NCBI GenBank assembly: GCA_951799425.1
Contig: OX637393.1
Coordinates: 31,546,244 to 31,610,243, forward strand
Reading direction: 5' to 3'
DNA length: 64,000 nt
From: Ilex aquifolium
Lineage: Eukaryota > Streptophyta > Magnoliopsida > Aquifoliales > Aquifoliaceae
How positions within the stretch are numbered: position 1 is the stretch's first letter; every line of letters starts with the position of its first letter. A program made the position numbers and the translations under genes. This document shows, one piece after another, positions 32,948 through 46,010 of this stretch. The notes under the pieces are model-generated. The model did no database searches. It was not told the DNA's origin and worked only from the letters and a program-made list of their open reading frames with translations.

Positions 32948-35900
32948 ATGAAAATCCTCAGTTGGAAATGCCGAGGGCTCGAGCATCCTCGGACAGTTCA
33001 AGTTCTACACGATTTCATAAAGAAAGAGTGGCCCAACTTTGTATTCCTTTCGAAAACAAAGTGTAATTCGAGAAAAAATAATTTTTTGAAGATGATGTTT
33101 GGAATATGTGGGGTGGCTATAGATTCCCAAAGAAATTCAGGTGGTATAGCGATGTTATGGTAGAAAGGAATTGATGTGGTGTTGTAAAGCTATTTCCATG
33201 GGCACATTGATGTGGTGATTAACAAGAAGGAAGACAACTAGTCACAAAGCTTATCGGGAATTTATGGGGAACTGGAGACATCAAAGTGCGGTGATACTTG
33301 GGAATTGCTGGCTCGATTAGGGAGAATGAATAGCCTGTCGTGGGTGTGTGCTTGGGACTTCAACGAAATAGAGATACAGAGTAAAAAGAAATGAAGAGGA
33401 AGACGGGTGGAATGGCAAATGCAAGATTTTTGTCATGCTTTGGATAATTGTGCACTGGTAGACTTGGGGTATATTGGATTTCCTTTTCCATGATGTAACA
33501 ATTGGAAGGACCCATAAACCACGTGGGAAAAACTTTATAGAGTGTGTGCGAATTTGGTATGGACCACGAGATTTGCAAACTCAAGAGTATGTCACACATT
33601 TTCCAAGGAATTAGACTATTACAAAATCTTGTTGGATAGCAACAAGGGGTTCTCGGCTAATATAAGGTGTCCTAACTGAAGGTTGTTTCGGGTTTGAAGC
33701 AGCTTGGTTAAGGAGAAAGGATTGTCAAGAGATCATTAATAAGAAATTGACATCTAATGAGAATCTATCAGGTTTTAAAGGGTTCACGAAGAAGTTACAA
33801 AATTGTAGAGTGTGGCTACTTAAGTGGAAACAAGAGCATATTGGGCATGTCCCAACAAAAGTAGAAGCTTTGAAAGCTCAATTGGCAAGCCTTAAGGAGA
33901 GTGGCATAACAGAAAATTCGAAGCAACAAGCACAAGAAGTGGCAGCGAAGCTGAATACATGCTTGATATGGAGGAGACTCAATGGCGTCAACGTTCGAAA
34001 GTCCATTGGTTAAAGGAAGGGGATAGAAATTCAGCATTCTTCCATGCATGAGCATTCCAATGGAGAATGAGGAACACAATAATCAAGCTTAAGAATGATG
34101 AAGAGAGTTGTTGTGATAATATATCTTATATGGAGCAAGTAGTTGTTGGGTTCACATCTAGTAGACCACAAAAGCAAGATCTAGAGGCAGTTTTAACCAA
34201 GGTGAAACATAAGGTATCAGACGGAATGAATTCAAGGCTTTTGCAGACCTTCCGAATTGATGAAGTAACCACGACAATTTCTCAAATGTATCCTACAACA
34301 TCCCCTAGACTCAACGGTATGCCCCCCCTTTTTTTTTTCCAAAAGTATTGGCATATTGTTAGGTCTGATGTTTTAGAATGTCTTGACTTTTCTCAATGGT
34401 GGTCAGTTTCCATTTAAGATCAATATACTCATTGTTCTTATTCCTAAATGTGAAAATCCGGAGTCTTTACCCTAGTTTCGCCCGATTAGTCTTTGTAATG
34501 TTATTTATAAAATTATTTCCAAAATTCTAGCTAATTGTTTAAAGCCTGTCCTCCCCTCGGTGATTTCTGAATTTTAAAGTGCTTTCCTTCTGGGGAGATT
34601 GATCACTGACAATGTTTTGGTAGCCTTTGACATTAATCATTTCCTAAAATGTAAGAATTGGGGTAAAATGGGCCATGCCTCTTTGAAGCTTGATATGAGC
34701 AAAGCTTATGATAGGTTGGAATGAGTGGTCTTGGAAAAGATGATGTCCACTTTGGGGTTTGATCATAAATGGGTCCCTCTAATAATGCAATGCATTATAA
34801 CTGTTTCATATTCCATTATGTTGAATAATGAGCAAATAGATTTTTTCCATCCTAAAAGGTGTCTTCGATGAGGAGATCCCTTGTCACCTTATTTTTTTCT
34901 TATTTGTGCAGAACGTTTAATTGTTCTTCTACACAATGCAAAGATGAATGGCATGATTACTGTAGTGTCAGTGGGAAGGGGTTGTCCATGGATTTCCCAC
35001 CTCTTGTTCGCTGATGAAAGCCTTTTATTTTTGAATGTATCACAAGTTGAAATTGGGTCTTTTGAGTCAATTCTTCAAACATAAGAAGTTGCTTCAGGGC
35101 AACATATCAATCTGCAGAAGTCGATAGTGGTCTTCAGTAGTAACACATCGAAGGCGCAGGCAAGTGAAGCCAGCATATACTGGGAATTGAACGTGCTCAC
35201 CAACATGATAAATATTTGGACCTTCCAACAGTGGTGGGCAGATCTAAAAAAGATGTTTTCAGCTATTTAAAGGAAATGGTGTGGAATAAAATGCAAGGTT
35301 GGAGCAAACAACTCTTATCCAGAGTGGGAAATGAGGTTTTGATAAAGGCGGTGGTTCAATCTATTCCCACATATGCTACAGGTGTTTCAAACTTCCGGAT
35401 AATTTTTGCGAGGAATTGGAAAGCCTATCGGCCAGATTTTGGTGGAGACAACGACAGGGCAAAAAAAAATTGATGGGTTAGTTGGAATAGGATGTATCCA
35501 AGGAAGGAGAGGGGTGGTATGAGATTCAGAGATCTGAAAGCTTTTAATTTGGCGTTGCTTGCAAAACAGGCTTGGAGAATTAACTCAGAGGATAATTCTC
35601 TTCTTCATCAAGTGCTTAAGGCAAGGTATTTCCCTTCGACGAATTTTATGGGGGCAAAGCTTGGTTATAGACCCTCTTACGCATGGAGGAGTATTCTTGG
35701 AGCAAGGAAAGTTGTGGAAGTTGGTTCGAGATGGCGAATAAGAGATGGATCTAAAGTCAATATTTGGTCGGATAGGTGGATACCCACCCCTGTCACGTTT
35801 AAGCCATTCTCTCCTATATGGGTTTTAGAGGCTTCAACCACTATTAGGGATCTTATTGATGTGCAACCTTGGAGCTAGAAGGAGCAGCTGGTGGATGAAT

Positions 35901-36237
35901 TGTTCCTGCCTTATGAGGCTCTCGTGATTAAGAGTATTCCACTTAACAGGAATTCTATGGCGGATCGATTGATTTGGCATTACAACTCTAATGAGAGGTT
36001 TTCGGTACATAGCCCATATCATATCATCATGGATCAACTTTTATTGCACGCAGGTCATCTCCATCTTCTAGTGTGCTGGATTTTCGAACTGGAATTTTAT
36101 TTGGAATCAAAAAATTCTAAACAAAATTAAGATTTTTGTGTCGCGTGTTTGTTCCAATGATCTACAAACGGCAGATAATCTGTGATGAAAGAAAATTACA
36201 GTGCCTAGACATTGTGGGGTGTGTCAAACAGCAGATG
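32948..36237 (+). pseudogene. LINE ORF2, endonuclease, RT and start of C-terminal domain
   Basis: The ATG at 32948 gives MKILSWKCRGL, the normal start of plant L1 ORF2 (apurinic-type endonuclease). The endonuclease continues with FVFLSKTK and IDSQRNSGGIAMLW, then decays. Reverse transcriptase runs from about 34450 to 35200: [45 protein letters not shown], and an active site FADE (near 35008) where FADD is normal. C-terminal parts follow (WSKQLLSRVGNEVLIK near 35310, GGMRFRDLKAFNLALLAKQA near 35515, SDRWIP near 35770). Many stops. At 36233-36237 (AGATG) the frame is cut by the solo LTR after VPRHCGVCQTAD. Confidence 0.85.
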
Positions 36238-38439
36238 TGTAAAACCCAAAAAATTTAATAAATCGATTAAATGGGTAATACGATAATTAAGTTGTTTAAG
36301 CATGGTTAAAAATATGAAATTTTATATAACTCAGATGATTAAAAGGACCTCACTGTTGGACTCTCCTCGTGAAAATGAGTTGGGAGTACATATTTCATTA
36401 AATTCCAAGACAGTCAGAATTTTCATGTATTACGAGGAAAATATACAATCGGGCGATATGTGATTAAAATTCTAGCAATTGGGCTTTTATCCACGACACC
36501 CACAATATAATTAAAATAGTTACTCAACTAACATTATCCAAACATGACACGTGTTAGAATGCAATTGGCTCTTTAGGATTTTCAACCAATTAAAAGATGA
36601 CATGTGGCAAACTCTACACCTAGTATATAAAGGGCCAAAAAGTGGAAGACTTGTCTTCCACTCCCCCATTTCTCTTACAAATTTTGGTGGGGAGAGAGAG
36701 AGAACTCCCAACTCTTCACCCTCTTCTTACTTCTTCTCCAAATATCTCAAAATCCAATTGTTGGATCTTCACCAACCAAGAATTAAAGTTGCTCTACATG
36801 ATGAGGGCAACATATCAACACCAACATTGACCAGTTTTCACAAACTTTCAGGTCAAGGGTTTGGGTTAGAGCTTGAAGAAGGTTTTAGTGGATTTTCAAG
36901 GGATTTTCTTCACCACCACTTGCTTCTAAGAGGTGGGGTTTTCTTCTATCTAGGACTAATTCCAATTTAGTGCATGTATATGTTATGGGTATAATTATAT
37001 GCATGTTAATTATATAATTAGCATGTGGCTAGTGCAGCTGCTGGGTTCTCTTATGGATTGATGAGCGTGTTATCCTAATATTTGTAGTATTAGGTAAATG
37101 AGCATGTTATCCTAACATTTGTAGTATTGGGTAAATGAGCATGTTGTTAGTTGATTATGACATGTATGTTATGTGTATAAATTTTATGCATTTTAAATGT
37201 TCGATGAAATACCGTAGTGTGGACAAGTATGCTATGTGGGTTAATTGATGCATGTCACATATTTGATGAAATGCTAGAATGAGAAATATATGATTTCTTG
37301 CTATATTTGAGATTGTAGGTATGTATAAATTGCATTTGGTCATACATGGCATATGCACGGGTTTAACACAGCATCCATGATGCATGGGCATGGTAGTGTG
37401 TGTTTGTGCATGAGTTGATCACTTACCACATAGACTAGTGGGTGGGGCTTAGGAAAATTGTTCTAATGTCCGATTGAGTCTCACGAAATTTTGCATAATA
37501 ACGTGTCGGGGTATAGCAAGAAATGCTAGATTCTCTCTCGGGTGCAAAACCCAATTTTTCGGTTACACACTATCTGGTGGTGTAACGAGTCCATAAAAGT
37601 GTGATGGCGAATACAGAGCCGGAGGTGCAATGTCCTTGATATCCATTGAAGGTTTGGTAGGCCGTTGGTGAAAGTACATAAATTAAATATCCCATAAAGA
37701 CAAGATAATAAATGAAAGGTCATTTGGTGAGCATAACACAATGGTGTGGGTGTGGAGTGCCTGGTTCATGAGCATGGCATCACATGTGTCATGGAAACCC
37801 GAGGGTAAGTTCGGGGTTGGTTAAGCATGCATGAAGCACCACCTCATTTCATGGCATAGTGATAGCATTTATTCATGCTCATGTACATATATGAATGCTT
37901 GAGATGTTTAAATGTGTACCACATCATATGCATCATTGGGTTAGGAGGCATTCTTCATAAAAGATACCCTACTGGGCATTTGGCTCACTCCATTGTGGGA
38001 AAACATTTTCAAGCACATTGCACGCTTCCGCGGATGGCCCTCACTGGGGCCTAGCTTGACAAAGGAGCTGGAGTCCGACCTCTTATTTTGATTTATAGAT
38101 ACTCAGTCTCAATTGTAATTAAATAGATAACCTTGTACTTTTGGTTTATACAACATATGTAAATTCTTTTGTAAATGCATGTAAACTTGGGAAACATTGT
38201 ATCTATTTTTTTGATAAATGGACATTTGTACCTTTGGAGTTGCTTAAGTGTTTACATTAGACCTTGGAAGGTCATCGTAAATGAACTTGAGACAGGTTGT
38301 GTTTTGGGTGGAGCTCTCTGTACAAAGGAAACTCTGCCAGAATTTCGTTGGAATTGGTTCACCGTGAACAAGGACTTAAGTAAATTAATAAGGCTTAACG
38401 AGTAATACAGACCCCTGGGAATTGGGGCAGCACAAGATG
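36233..38439 (+). mobile_element. Solo LTR 'A' of a 2.2-kb LTR family, AGATG target duplication
   Basis: The LTR body is 36238-38434 (2197 bp). It starts TGTAAAACCC, ends GGGGCAGCACA, and is flanked by AGATG on both sides. No internal region is present, so it is a solo LTR from recombination between two LTRs. TATATAAA is at 36624-36631. A conserved block (AAGAATTAAAGTTGCTCTAC at 36779-36798, followed by GAGGTGGGGTTTTC near 36929) also occurs in copies B and C. ORFs in it are not conserved as proteins. Confidence 0.9.
36624..36631 (+). promoter_or_regulatory. TATA box of solo LTR A
   Basis: TATATAAA followed by GGGCC. Copies B (51069-51076, minus) and C (62738-62745) have TATAAATA at the same place. 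Confidence 0.5.
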
Positions 38440-39170
38440 TATCTCTGATCCATTGTCTTAAGCAGTGTCCTTGGGTGACATCAGCGTGGCATCACAGCTC
38501 ATTAGTGACAGAGGCACAACTTTCTTTTCTATTCCTAGGCAATGGTTGCGTGCATTCATCAGCTCCTCAAACAAAAGGAATTTTCTTTGTTCCTTATTCA
38601 GTACTGATTTGTGTGGAGAAATAGGAATCTCAGAATTTTTGAGAATTTGGTTCAATCTGATGTGCACAGAAATGGCATTAACTATTGTAGGCAGTATTAA
38701 GAGGCAACATCTCACTCCAGCTTAACACCAACGCCATAATCCATTGATATTTGGTGCCCTCCGAGGTCCGTTTTTGAAGCCTAAAATATCCTTGGTGTGG
38801 GAGTTGTCATAAGAGATGATCGGGGATACTTTGTAGGGGCATTGTCCACAAGAATGGCCATCAGGCGCGATGTTCGTATGACTAAAACTACAGAAGCAAG
38901 AATCTCGATTCAATTCACTAGGCAACAAGAGCTGTTAGAAATTTATTTTGGAAGGTGATTCAGTTGGAGTATAGAAGTCTATCATGAGTTGTGAGGAGAA
39001 TTTCGATCCTCTTGGCGCCATTCTACATGATATCCACAATACAACGAAAAGCTTTCATTTTTTTTTGAAGTATCTATAGTTCGCCGCAATGGGAATAAAG
39101 TAGCTCATGAGTTAGCTCGTTATGTTTTTTCAAAAAAAGAATAGTGTTGTATGGTTGGAGTAGGCTCCAG
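38440..39170 (+). pseudogene. LINE ORF2, C-terminal zf-RVT and RNase H part
   Basis: It continues the frame cut at 36237. After the target duplication it reads SLIHCLKQCPWVTSAWHHSS, completing the Cys/His pattern begun by CGVCQTAD. An RNase H-like C-terminus follows in several frames: VVIRDDRGYFVG near 38805 and NKVAHELARYVF near 39095. The end is followed by the 3' A-run at 39231-39238. Confidence 0.75.
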
Positions 39171-39238
39171 AATTTATTATGCCTCTTCTTTTTTCTAGTA
39201 TTCCTTCTTAATAAAATTTTATCGTTTCCCTAAAAAAA

Positions 39239-40370
39239 ATCTGTTTTGTTTTTTCTATATCTCTCCTCTTTTTCTTCTTTAAATTCCTTTCTTTTTCTCA
39301 AATTTCTCTTTCTCTCTCCTATCTCTTTCGTTCCACTGTATATCACTGTCCGAACTATGACAGTGAAATAGAAATTTCATTGAAATTAAACAAGAAAATT
39401 GGCCTATGAGTAGGAAAATTCATTGTCTAATTTACTATCCAAACAATGACAATGAAATTGGCTTGTGAGTGTAAAAATTCACTGTCTAATTTTAGTAATT
39501 GCGCGGTAAAACTGGGTGTGTTTCATTATCTCAACTCTTAAATAGGTCTATTTAGATATGTTAGGACAATGAAATATATCCATTTTCACTGTCTGGCATG
39601 GTGAAATGACTCATTTTACTGTTAGACTGCACTATTTATATAGAGAATTAGAGCTAATTCATGTAGAGTAGTTGTCTAGCACTTTAAAAAGAGAGAGAGA
39701 GAGTGAGTGAGAAGAAGCCAATTGAAAGTTAAATTCATCCTAAGACAATAAAATTTTTGTATAGTGAAATACACAAAATTTTGTTATCTTTTATAGTGAA
39801 TCAACTCATTTCACTGCCACACCAACGCATCATAAAAATCAAACCAGTAAAGCTTGCTTCAAACACAAAATCAAAGTCGTATCAAAGTAACACTGGACTA
39901 TCCCTTACTTTCTTATTCTTTGAACATAACAAAATCCATAACAGAAGATTATATCGTACATAGAGAGATAAACAAAAGTTTGTGGGAGTGGAACCGATAT
40001 CTATCACAATGAGTCTGTCATTGTAACAACTGATGTTTGGTGATTGAGAATAGGGACAAAGTTCCAAATCTAGATCTAGAATCGGTAGCTCTGGAGTGTG
40101 TGCGTAGGTGTTCTGGTGATGGTTAGGTAGTAGGAACGTGACTGGTGAAGAGGAAACGAATTGGGAAGCACAATTGGACAAATCAGAGTTAGCGCGTACT
40201 GGAGAGTCAAGGGTGCGGGATAATGTCCGCGTATCAAATCAAAGGCCGATTTGAGTCACAAAAATTTAATTGAAAATTTCTTAGTGATTTATTTAATATG
40301 TTTGTAATTTTTTGAAAAAAATACTTAAATTAATTTTGGAAATTTAGCAATATTAGGAATTTACAAAACT
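39239..40370. other. Unassigned AT-rich DNA with short repeated words
   Basis: No supported gene. At 39340-39510 'CACTGTC' and 'GACAGTGAAAT' words recur in both orientations, in two imperfect copies about 75 bp apart, suggesting an old small inverted-repeat element. A GA-rich run lies at 39690-39712. The minus ORF at 39882-40181 has no recognisable motif. Confidence 0.35.
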
Positions 40371-42060
40371 TCCCTTGAAGCTTCAAGCACCTCTCATGGT
40401 GGCTAGGTGTCAGATGTAGCCCCTCCAAGCTTGCAAGCTCTCCACCGATATGGTTGGAGGGTGTGACTCAGTTGGTTGATGGATAAAAATAGACAGAAAA
40501 TGGTTTGGGAGAGAGGATAAGCTAGAGAGAGGCCTTTACTTTGAATTTTTGGGTTTTTATAGAGGCTACTTCGAACCTCAAGAGGTATACTCCTAAACTA
40601 ATATGGATGCCAGGAATCTCGTGGTATCATTAGAATTTTGGTTTATGTACTATGAATGCTCTAATTTGTGTTTGAAAGATTTTGGGTTTAAGGGTTTCAT
40701 GAAATGGGTATGTGTATTTAAAGGGTTTTGGTTTTATTGGGTTATGGGGTTGTGTCCTAGGGTTGCTACAATAAAGTTTGGTGGTGGCTATGAAGCTTGT
40801 CATGTCCAAAGATGGTGTGGAGGTGTTGGTGAAGTTTCGGCCATGGTGGAAATTGTTCTTCATGGTTTATGCGTTTGAGCTTCGAATGAGGGTCCTATCT
40901 AGCTAAGTTGGACCCTAGGAGTTCGAATATGGTCTCATAATTGGATTTAGGTGACATTTTAGAGGGTGAAAGGGGAGTTGCAGGTCTGGCATATTTTGGA
41001 AAAGCTTATTTTTCATCAACTTTGACTGGATTTTTTAATAGGATTAAGTTTAATCTAAAGTCTATAATCTATGCGGTTTGATAGAAGGGTGTGAGAGGAG
41101 TGTGCAGGTTCAGAAAATAGAGGAAAAATGTTACTGTATAGTGAGAAATAGGAGGGTAAAGTTGAGGGTTTGAGCTGCTTGGGTAGGAACCTAGGGTTTT
41201 GGTCAAAGTGATCAGGGAAGAATGAAGTGGAGAGGAGGACACCAATGGGTCCTGACGGTGCGTGAGGGCATGTCCGACGTCCGATCGACCTCGGTTGGTC
41301 CAAAAGTTTAGTAACATCCATTCGGAGGTCCCGATAACATTTCTGGTCAATCCAATACCCGATTTGACGTAGTTTTGGCTGAGTTTTGTCAAAAAAAATT
41401 ATATTCACTTTTAAATAGTTAAATTGAGTGTGTGTAAGAAATTTCATTCAAAATTAACAACATTTTATTTTTGGCAATTTCGGATCGATTTACCGTAACT
41501 GGTACGGTTTCTCAATTCTAGAATAGGCAAAGATTTTCAAACTTGTTTCTAAATTATTCCATATATTATTTGTGATTGTTTAACATGTTGTGAAATATAT
41601 GATTGGGTCTTTGAATATTGACTTGGGATCCGGACCTGTATTAGGGTTTTGAGTGCGGTTTTGCATAACTGCTCAAAATGATCATATTACTTGTATTGTT
41701 CGTATGCATTTGAACACCAGGATCCTTTTGCATTAAATTTAAGTGTACACAAGTTCGAGTGACAGAGGATTTACATTCTAGGTTAAGCCATAGTGGGTTT
41801 TTTATTGAGTTCGTAAATGTTTGCGTGACCCTATGGTCTTTGGACTTGGGTACTGAATTAATTCAGGGAGTGTATCGTACTTGGGGTGTAATTCCCCTAA
41901 AAAGTTGGATCGTATATTCGTATGAACCCTGAGTGGTCTATTAGGATGATTGCTTGCTGGTGTGGCACTGTACAAGATGTTTATGAACTTGTTTACAATA
42001 CTATTTTTTCTTAAATGTCACTGTTTTATAGGAAATGACGAAGTTTCCCTTGTATATGTA
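40371..42060 (+). repeat. Probable degenerate LTR (gypsy-like), ends not defined
   Basis: The words GGTACGGTTTCTCAATTCTA (about 41500), GGTTAAGCCATAGTGGG and GACCCTATGGTCTTTGGAC resemble the U3/R part of plant gypsy LTRs. No TG...CA ends or target duplication found, and no coding sequence. The ORFs at 40603-40878 and 41055-41447 look like chance frames. Confidence 0.3.
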
Positions 42061-42214
42061 TCAAATGATCGTTTTGCTTTTGTCCAATCATATTAATAAG
42101 CCCACATTTATTTTATGATTATGATTTTAAATTTTTTAAATTTTGATTGTTAGAATTCTTTAGGGAGAGTTATATGTAATAAGTACATATATATTATACC
42201 ACTTCATTACCTAT

Positions 42215-42216
<2 letters not shown>

Positions 42217-42262
<46 letters not shown>
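42217..42262 (+). repeat. Microsatellite (AC)17(AT)6
   Basis: Seen directly: AC repeats at 42217-42250 followed by AT repeats at 42251-42262. Confidence 0.95.
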
Positions 42263-44848
42263 GACTGTTTCATTTTAAAGCCTTTTACTACCATTTAATG
42301 CACATTGAGCTATGGGGGCACTAGCCGTTGAAGACCAAAAGGATATCCCCTATATCCTATGTAGCTTTAAAAGCATAATGGTCATCTATATATACTAGTA
42401 GTTGCATGTGAATTCTAAGTATGAAAAATTATAGATTGAAGTTGTGAACTACTCTCTTCAAAATCCACGACCTGAGTAAACATTGTTGATCCAACAATCA
42501 ACATCAAGAATCATCTTTTATACAAAAACTACTAAAAAGACACTAACTAAACTCATATATAACATAGAATACTTGTAATTACATTGGTCTCTATTTCATC
42601 CTTGTAACTAATGTTATTACAAATTTTTCTTTTATTCTTGTTGGTAGCATAAACAAAGAACTTCTACCATACTCGGAACAATATATTGTATAAATTAATA
42701 AGGCAAAAAAAAAAGGAGAAATGTAACTAACATCCATCAAATAATAGATTTATGAACACCAATTTTTGTCTTGTAAGAACCTATAATTGTAATAGGTTGT
42801 GCCAATTAGAAGAATTTGTAGAACCATTTAGCTGCACCAAAATAACCTTCTTTAGTGGCATCTATGCTATAAGAGAGATTACCTTCCAAATTAAATTAAA
42901 TAAATAAATGAGTGAGAAAGGCCAGTAATGCACATTGGCTAGAGAGATTTGTGATGCCGTATAAGAATTCATGCCTCACAAGTAACTATGGTAATACATT
43001 CTCAGCCTTAGGAATTGCCATTTTGGTCATCTCAAGCAAAAGGCTAGAGAACTTCTATTGATAATGACATATTTGAACGGAAAGCTTATTTGGCATATGA
43101 CTTTGTGCCCCAAAATTGAATACATCTATAAGCAGCAAATCAATGACTTTTAATACTAAATTCAACCTTCACAGAAATATTTTTAATGTTTTATGTCAAC
43201 CCGCTAGCAATGAATAAAAATAATTAAAAAGCGGAAACAAGAGACTAGACCATGGTCTTTTTACTAATTCCACCCTCTCAACTTGGAATACGCTATTAAT
43301 ATGTATGTCCCATGACTTCACCCCTAATATCAAGAGATTTCTATAGTATTTATTTGGGACAAAACTTCCTCAAACATATGTAAAAGAGAAACTCACTTAA
43401 GGTAAGTGATTAAGTTAACAAATTAAAGTGAAATAAAATAATAACAAAAATTTTATGCTAGATACTCAAGAAACCCAAAATGCCAATGAAATTTGGTATG
43501 CATCTCCGATGTCACATATTCTCATCAAAGTCGTATCACTCTTTTTCTATTGTTGTTTGTTCCATTTATCTTAGCAGCCAAATTCCATTTGATTTTACAT
43601 ACTACTTCACAAAAAAAAACCCAGAGATATATTACACAAATAGCTCTTACAATGGTAATAGTAGCGAGACTGGGAGACAAAAAATTAACTAAAAGCCATC
43701 TTAGCATCTGATTCCAATGGCAGAATAAAGGATAGAGTGCTTGTCTACATTATTATTCAAAACATTTTGTCAATCATTGAACCGGATAGAAAGATAAATG
43801 TACATATAATAACCTTCCAATAAATTAACCAGTTAGTTACATATGGTTTAAGACTTTAGTTTGATAGTTTAATGCATAATTGATCGATCAATTAACTCTA
43901 AAGAAATGACACCACCAGACCACATTTATTCTTTATAGAATAGACTCCCAGGGATGCCATAGCATATCGTCCCATTGCTCTTGGGAATCCTCTTGCTTTT
44001 ATTCCTCGATGTTTCCTATCTTCTCAATAGGGTTAATATCATATACAAATTACAATAGAACGTGGATCCCATGTTGACCTTTTTATTTATCTTGTCAGTC
44101 GTTTACCACTTGGTGAATCTGTACACTATAAATTTAATTTTTGGCAAATTTTTCGGAATGTCAAAAGACTTGACCAAACATACACATGTCAGGGGATTAG
44201 AATAATGAGTATATATTATTGAGAATCCAACCTGTTAAAAGCATTGAACCCTTAATTCAAATCAGAGATCAAATAAACTTCATATTGCATGTATATTATG
44301 TTGGTGGGCTAATAGCATTCATTAGAGAACATCATGAAAGTGATGGAGAATCATTGTTGTGTATTTCATTAGAGAACATGAAGAAAGTATTAGAGAATTA
44401 GTACTAAGAATGAAAAAAAATTAGGAAAAAGATTAACCAACTAACCCCAAACAATTGAATCAAAACTGGACCCGGTTTTGACGTCAACAAAATCTGCGCC
44501 TCCACGGTCTATGGCTCCTCCATTTCTACAAACTTTTCAATACCATTTGATCTCAAACTTGCAACAACTTCATTACCTATATTTCAAAAGAAAAAAAAAA
44601 ACAAAAAATTGCAATCTCAATTAGCTATATTTTATGACATATATATATTGGTATCATCAAAATCATGTCTAATTCAACAACTTAACGAAATTTGTAGACT
44701 TCAAAGCGGGGAAGATAATAGAAAGAAAAAATGAAAGATTAGAGAAAGAAACATAGAAGTTATGAGGGGAAGATATAAACTTTTATGGAACGGTTATATA
44801 AAAAAGAATTCAAAAGTTTTTCAAGATATATATTGACATTTAAAAGTA
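42263..44848. other. Unassigned intergenic DNA, no gene recognised
   Basis: AT-rich, many stops in all frames. A minus-strand stretch at 44486-44590 reads as NEVVASLRSNGIEKFVEMEE and could be a gene fragment, but it is too short to assign. I see no LTR ends. Confidence 0.4.
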
Positions 44849-45879
44849 ACTAGATCGTGCACACGTGCCTTGGACGTGGACTTTTGGAGTTATGATTTTG
44901 TTTTTGAAATAATTAAATAAATATAATAGCAAATACCTACTTATAAATATAACCTTTTGAATATTCTTATTATATAATATGTGTAATTTGTAATAGACAT
45001 AACACTACATATTTGTAGAACGAATATTAAATTTTTTTTTTGTTTTATTTTCTTTTAAATTTTAATGAATTACCTTCTTGTAAACGTGTACCCTTAAAGT
45101 TTAGAACTTTTCACATGAATTTAATTATTTAGATTAATTTTATTTACAACATCATAGTAATGGTACAAATATATTTTATAGTATGTAGGTATATATAACT
45201 AAAAAGTATCGCAAACACTTATTAAATTATGAAAAATATAGAAGCGAAATATTTTAAGTTATGGTGGTCATTTAATTATAAACAATTGGTTAAATAAGTT
45301 TAAAAAGTTAAGTTGTGATAAGTAATATAATGTGAGACTAAACATATTCGTAGCATTGTTAATCGATACAAATAAAATGGTTTCTAGTATTGTCAATGAA
45401 CATAACTAAAGAAGATTTATTAAAACTAAAACATAAAAGAGAAAAAAAAAATGAAAAGTTAGGGTTTGATAATATTATCTAAATTATATTAAAATAAATA
45501 TTATACTAAATAAGACTCTAGTGCATTTATGCAATTTCATTTGAAAATTCAAGAACTTGTCATCAACTAATGAAAATAGATAGACATAAATAAAAGTAAA
45601 TTTAATTATTTTAACAATTAATTTTTGTCTTTTAAAAGAAAGAATATGAAAGGCTTGGATATGTGTAATATTAATGAAGTTTTATTGATATGAATTCCAT
45701 ATTAAAAATTTTAGTATTGTGAGAGTAAAGTTGTCCAATTAAAAGTTTAACATCAATCAAGTCATATTAATATGAGTTCTAAATTAAATAAGGCTAGTAT
45801 TGTCTTTATATATTATTTTAGGGTTAAAGTAGTCAATCAAAAGTTTTTCTTGATAGTGTACTTTTATTAGTAGTATAGA
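44849..45879 (-). mobile_element. Non-autonomous Helitron, minus strand
   Basis: On the minus strand it starts TCTATACTACTAATAAAAG at 45879 with A before it. It ends with a hairpin-capable CACGTCCAAGGCACGTG followed 11 bases later by CTAGT (44849-44853), with T after it. A|TC...CTAGT|T and the 3' hairpin are the structural marks of Helitrons. About 1.03 kb, with no Rep/helicase ORF. Confidence 0.65.
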
Positions 45880-46010
45880 TATTGATATAGATAAAAATAT
45901 AGAATAGTAGCTTAAGAGTCACAATCACAAATAATATAGCATTAATATTTTATTCTAACTATCAAACAAAATTTTTTCACTTTTGTTGGCATTTTATAGT
46001 AGTACAGATA
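45880..46010. other. Short spacer between Helitron ends
   Basis: AT-rich, no feature apart from a trailing copy of the Helitron 5'-end word (TAGTAGTACAGATA) just after it. Confidence 0.4.

Larger units (their letters stand above)
30790..39238 (+). mobile_element. L1-type LINE, full length, interrupted by a solo LTR
   Basis: A pyrimidine-rich 5' UTR (from about 30790) is followed by ORF1 (31268-32300), ORF2 (32948 to about 39170) and a 3' end CCCTAAAAAAAATC. Removing the 2.2-kb solo LTR (36238-38434) leaves about 6.25 kb, normal for plant L1. Target duplications are not clear. The start lies close to the copia LTR end at 30781, so the exact border is uncertain. Confidence 0.8.

Noticed and set aside
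36551-36970. 139-codon ORF in solo LTR A as a protein gene
   Set aside because: Copies B and C do not keep the frame over its length; only a short block is conserved.
40603-40878. 91-codon ORF as a host gene
   Set aside because: No motif, Trp/Cys-rich chance composition, within LTR-like sequence, overlapped by an ORF on the other strand.
44486-44590. Minus-strand stretch resembling a gene fragment
   Set aside because: About 35 codons only, with no start, no family recognised and stops nearby.
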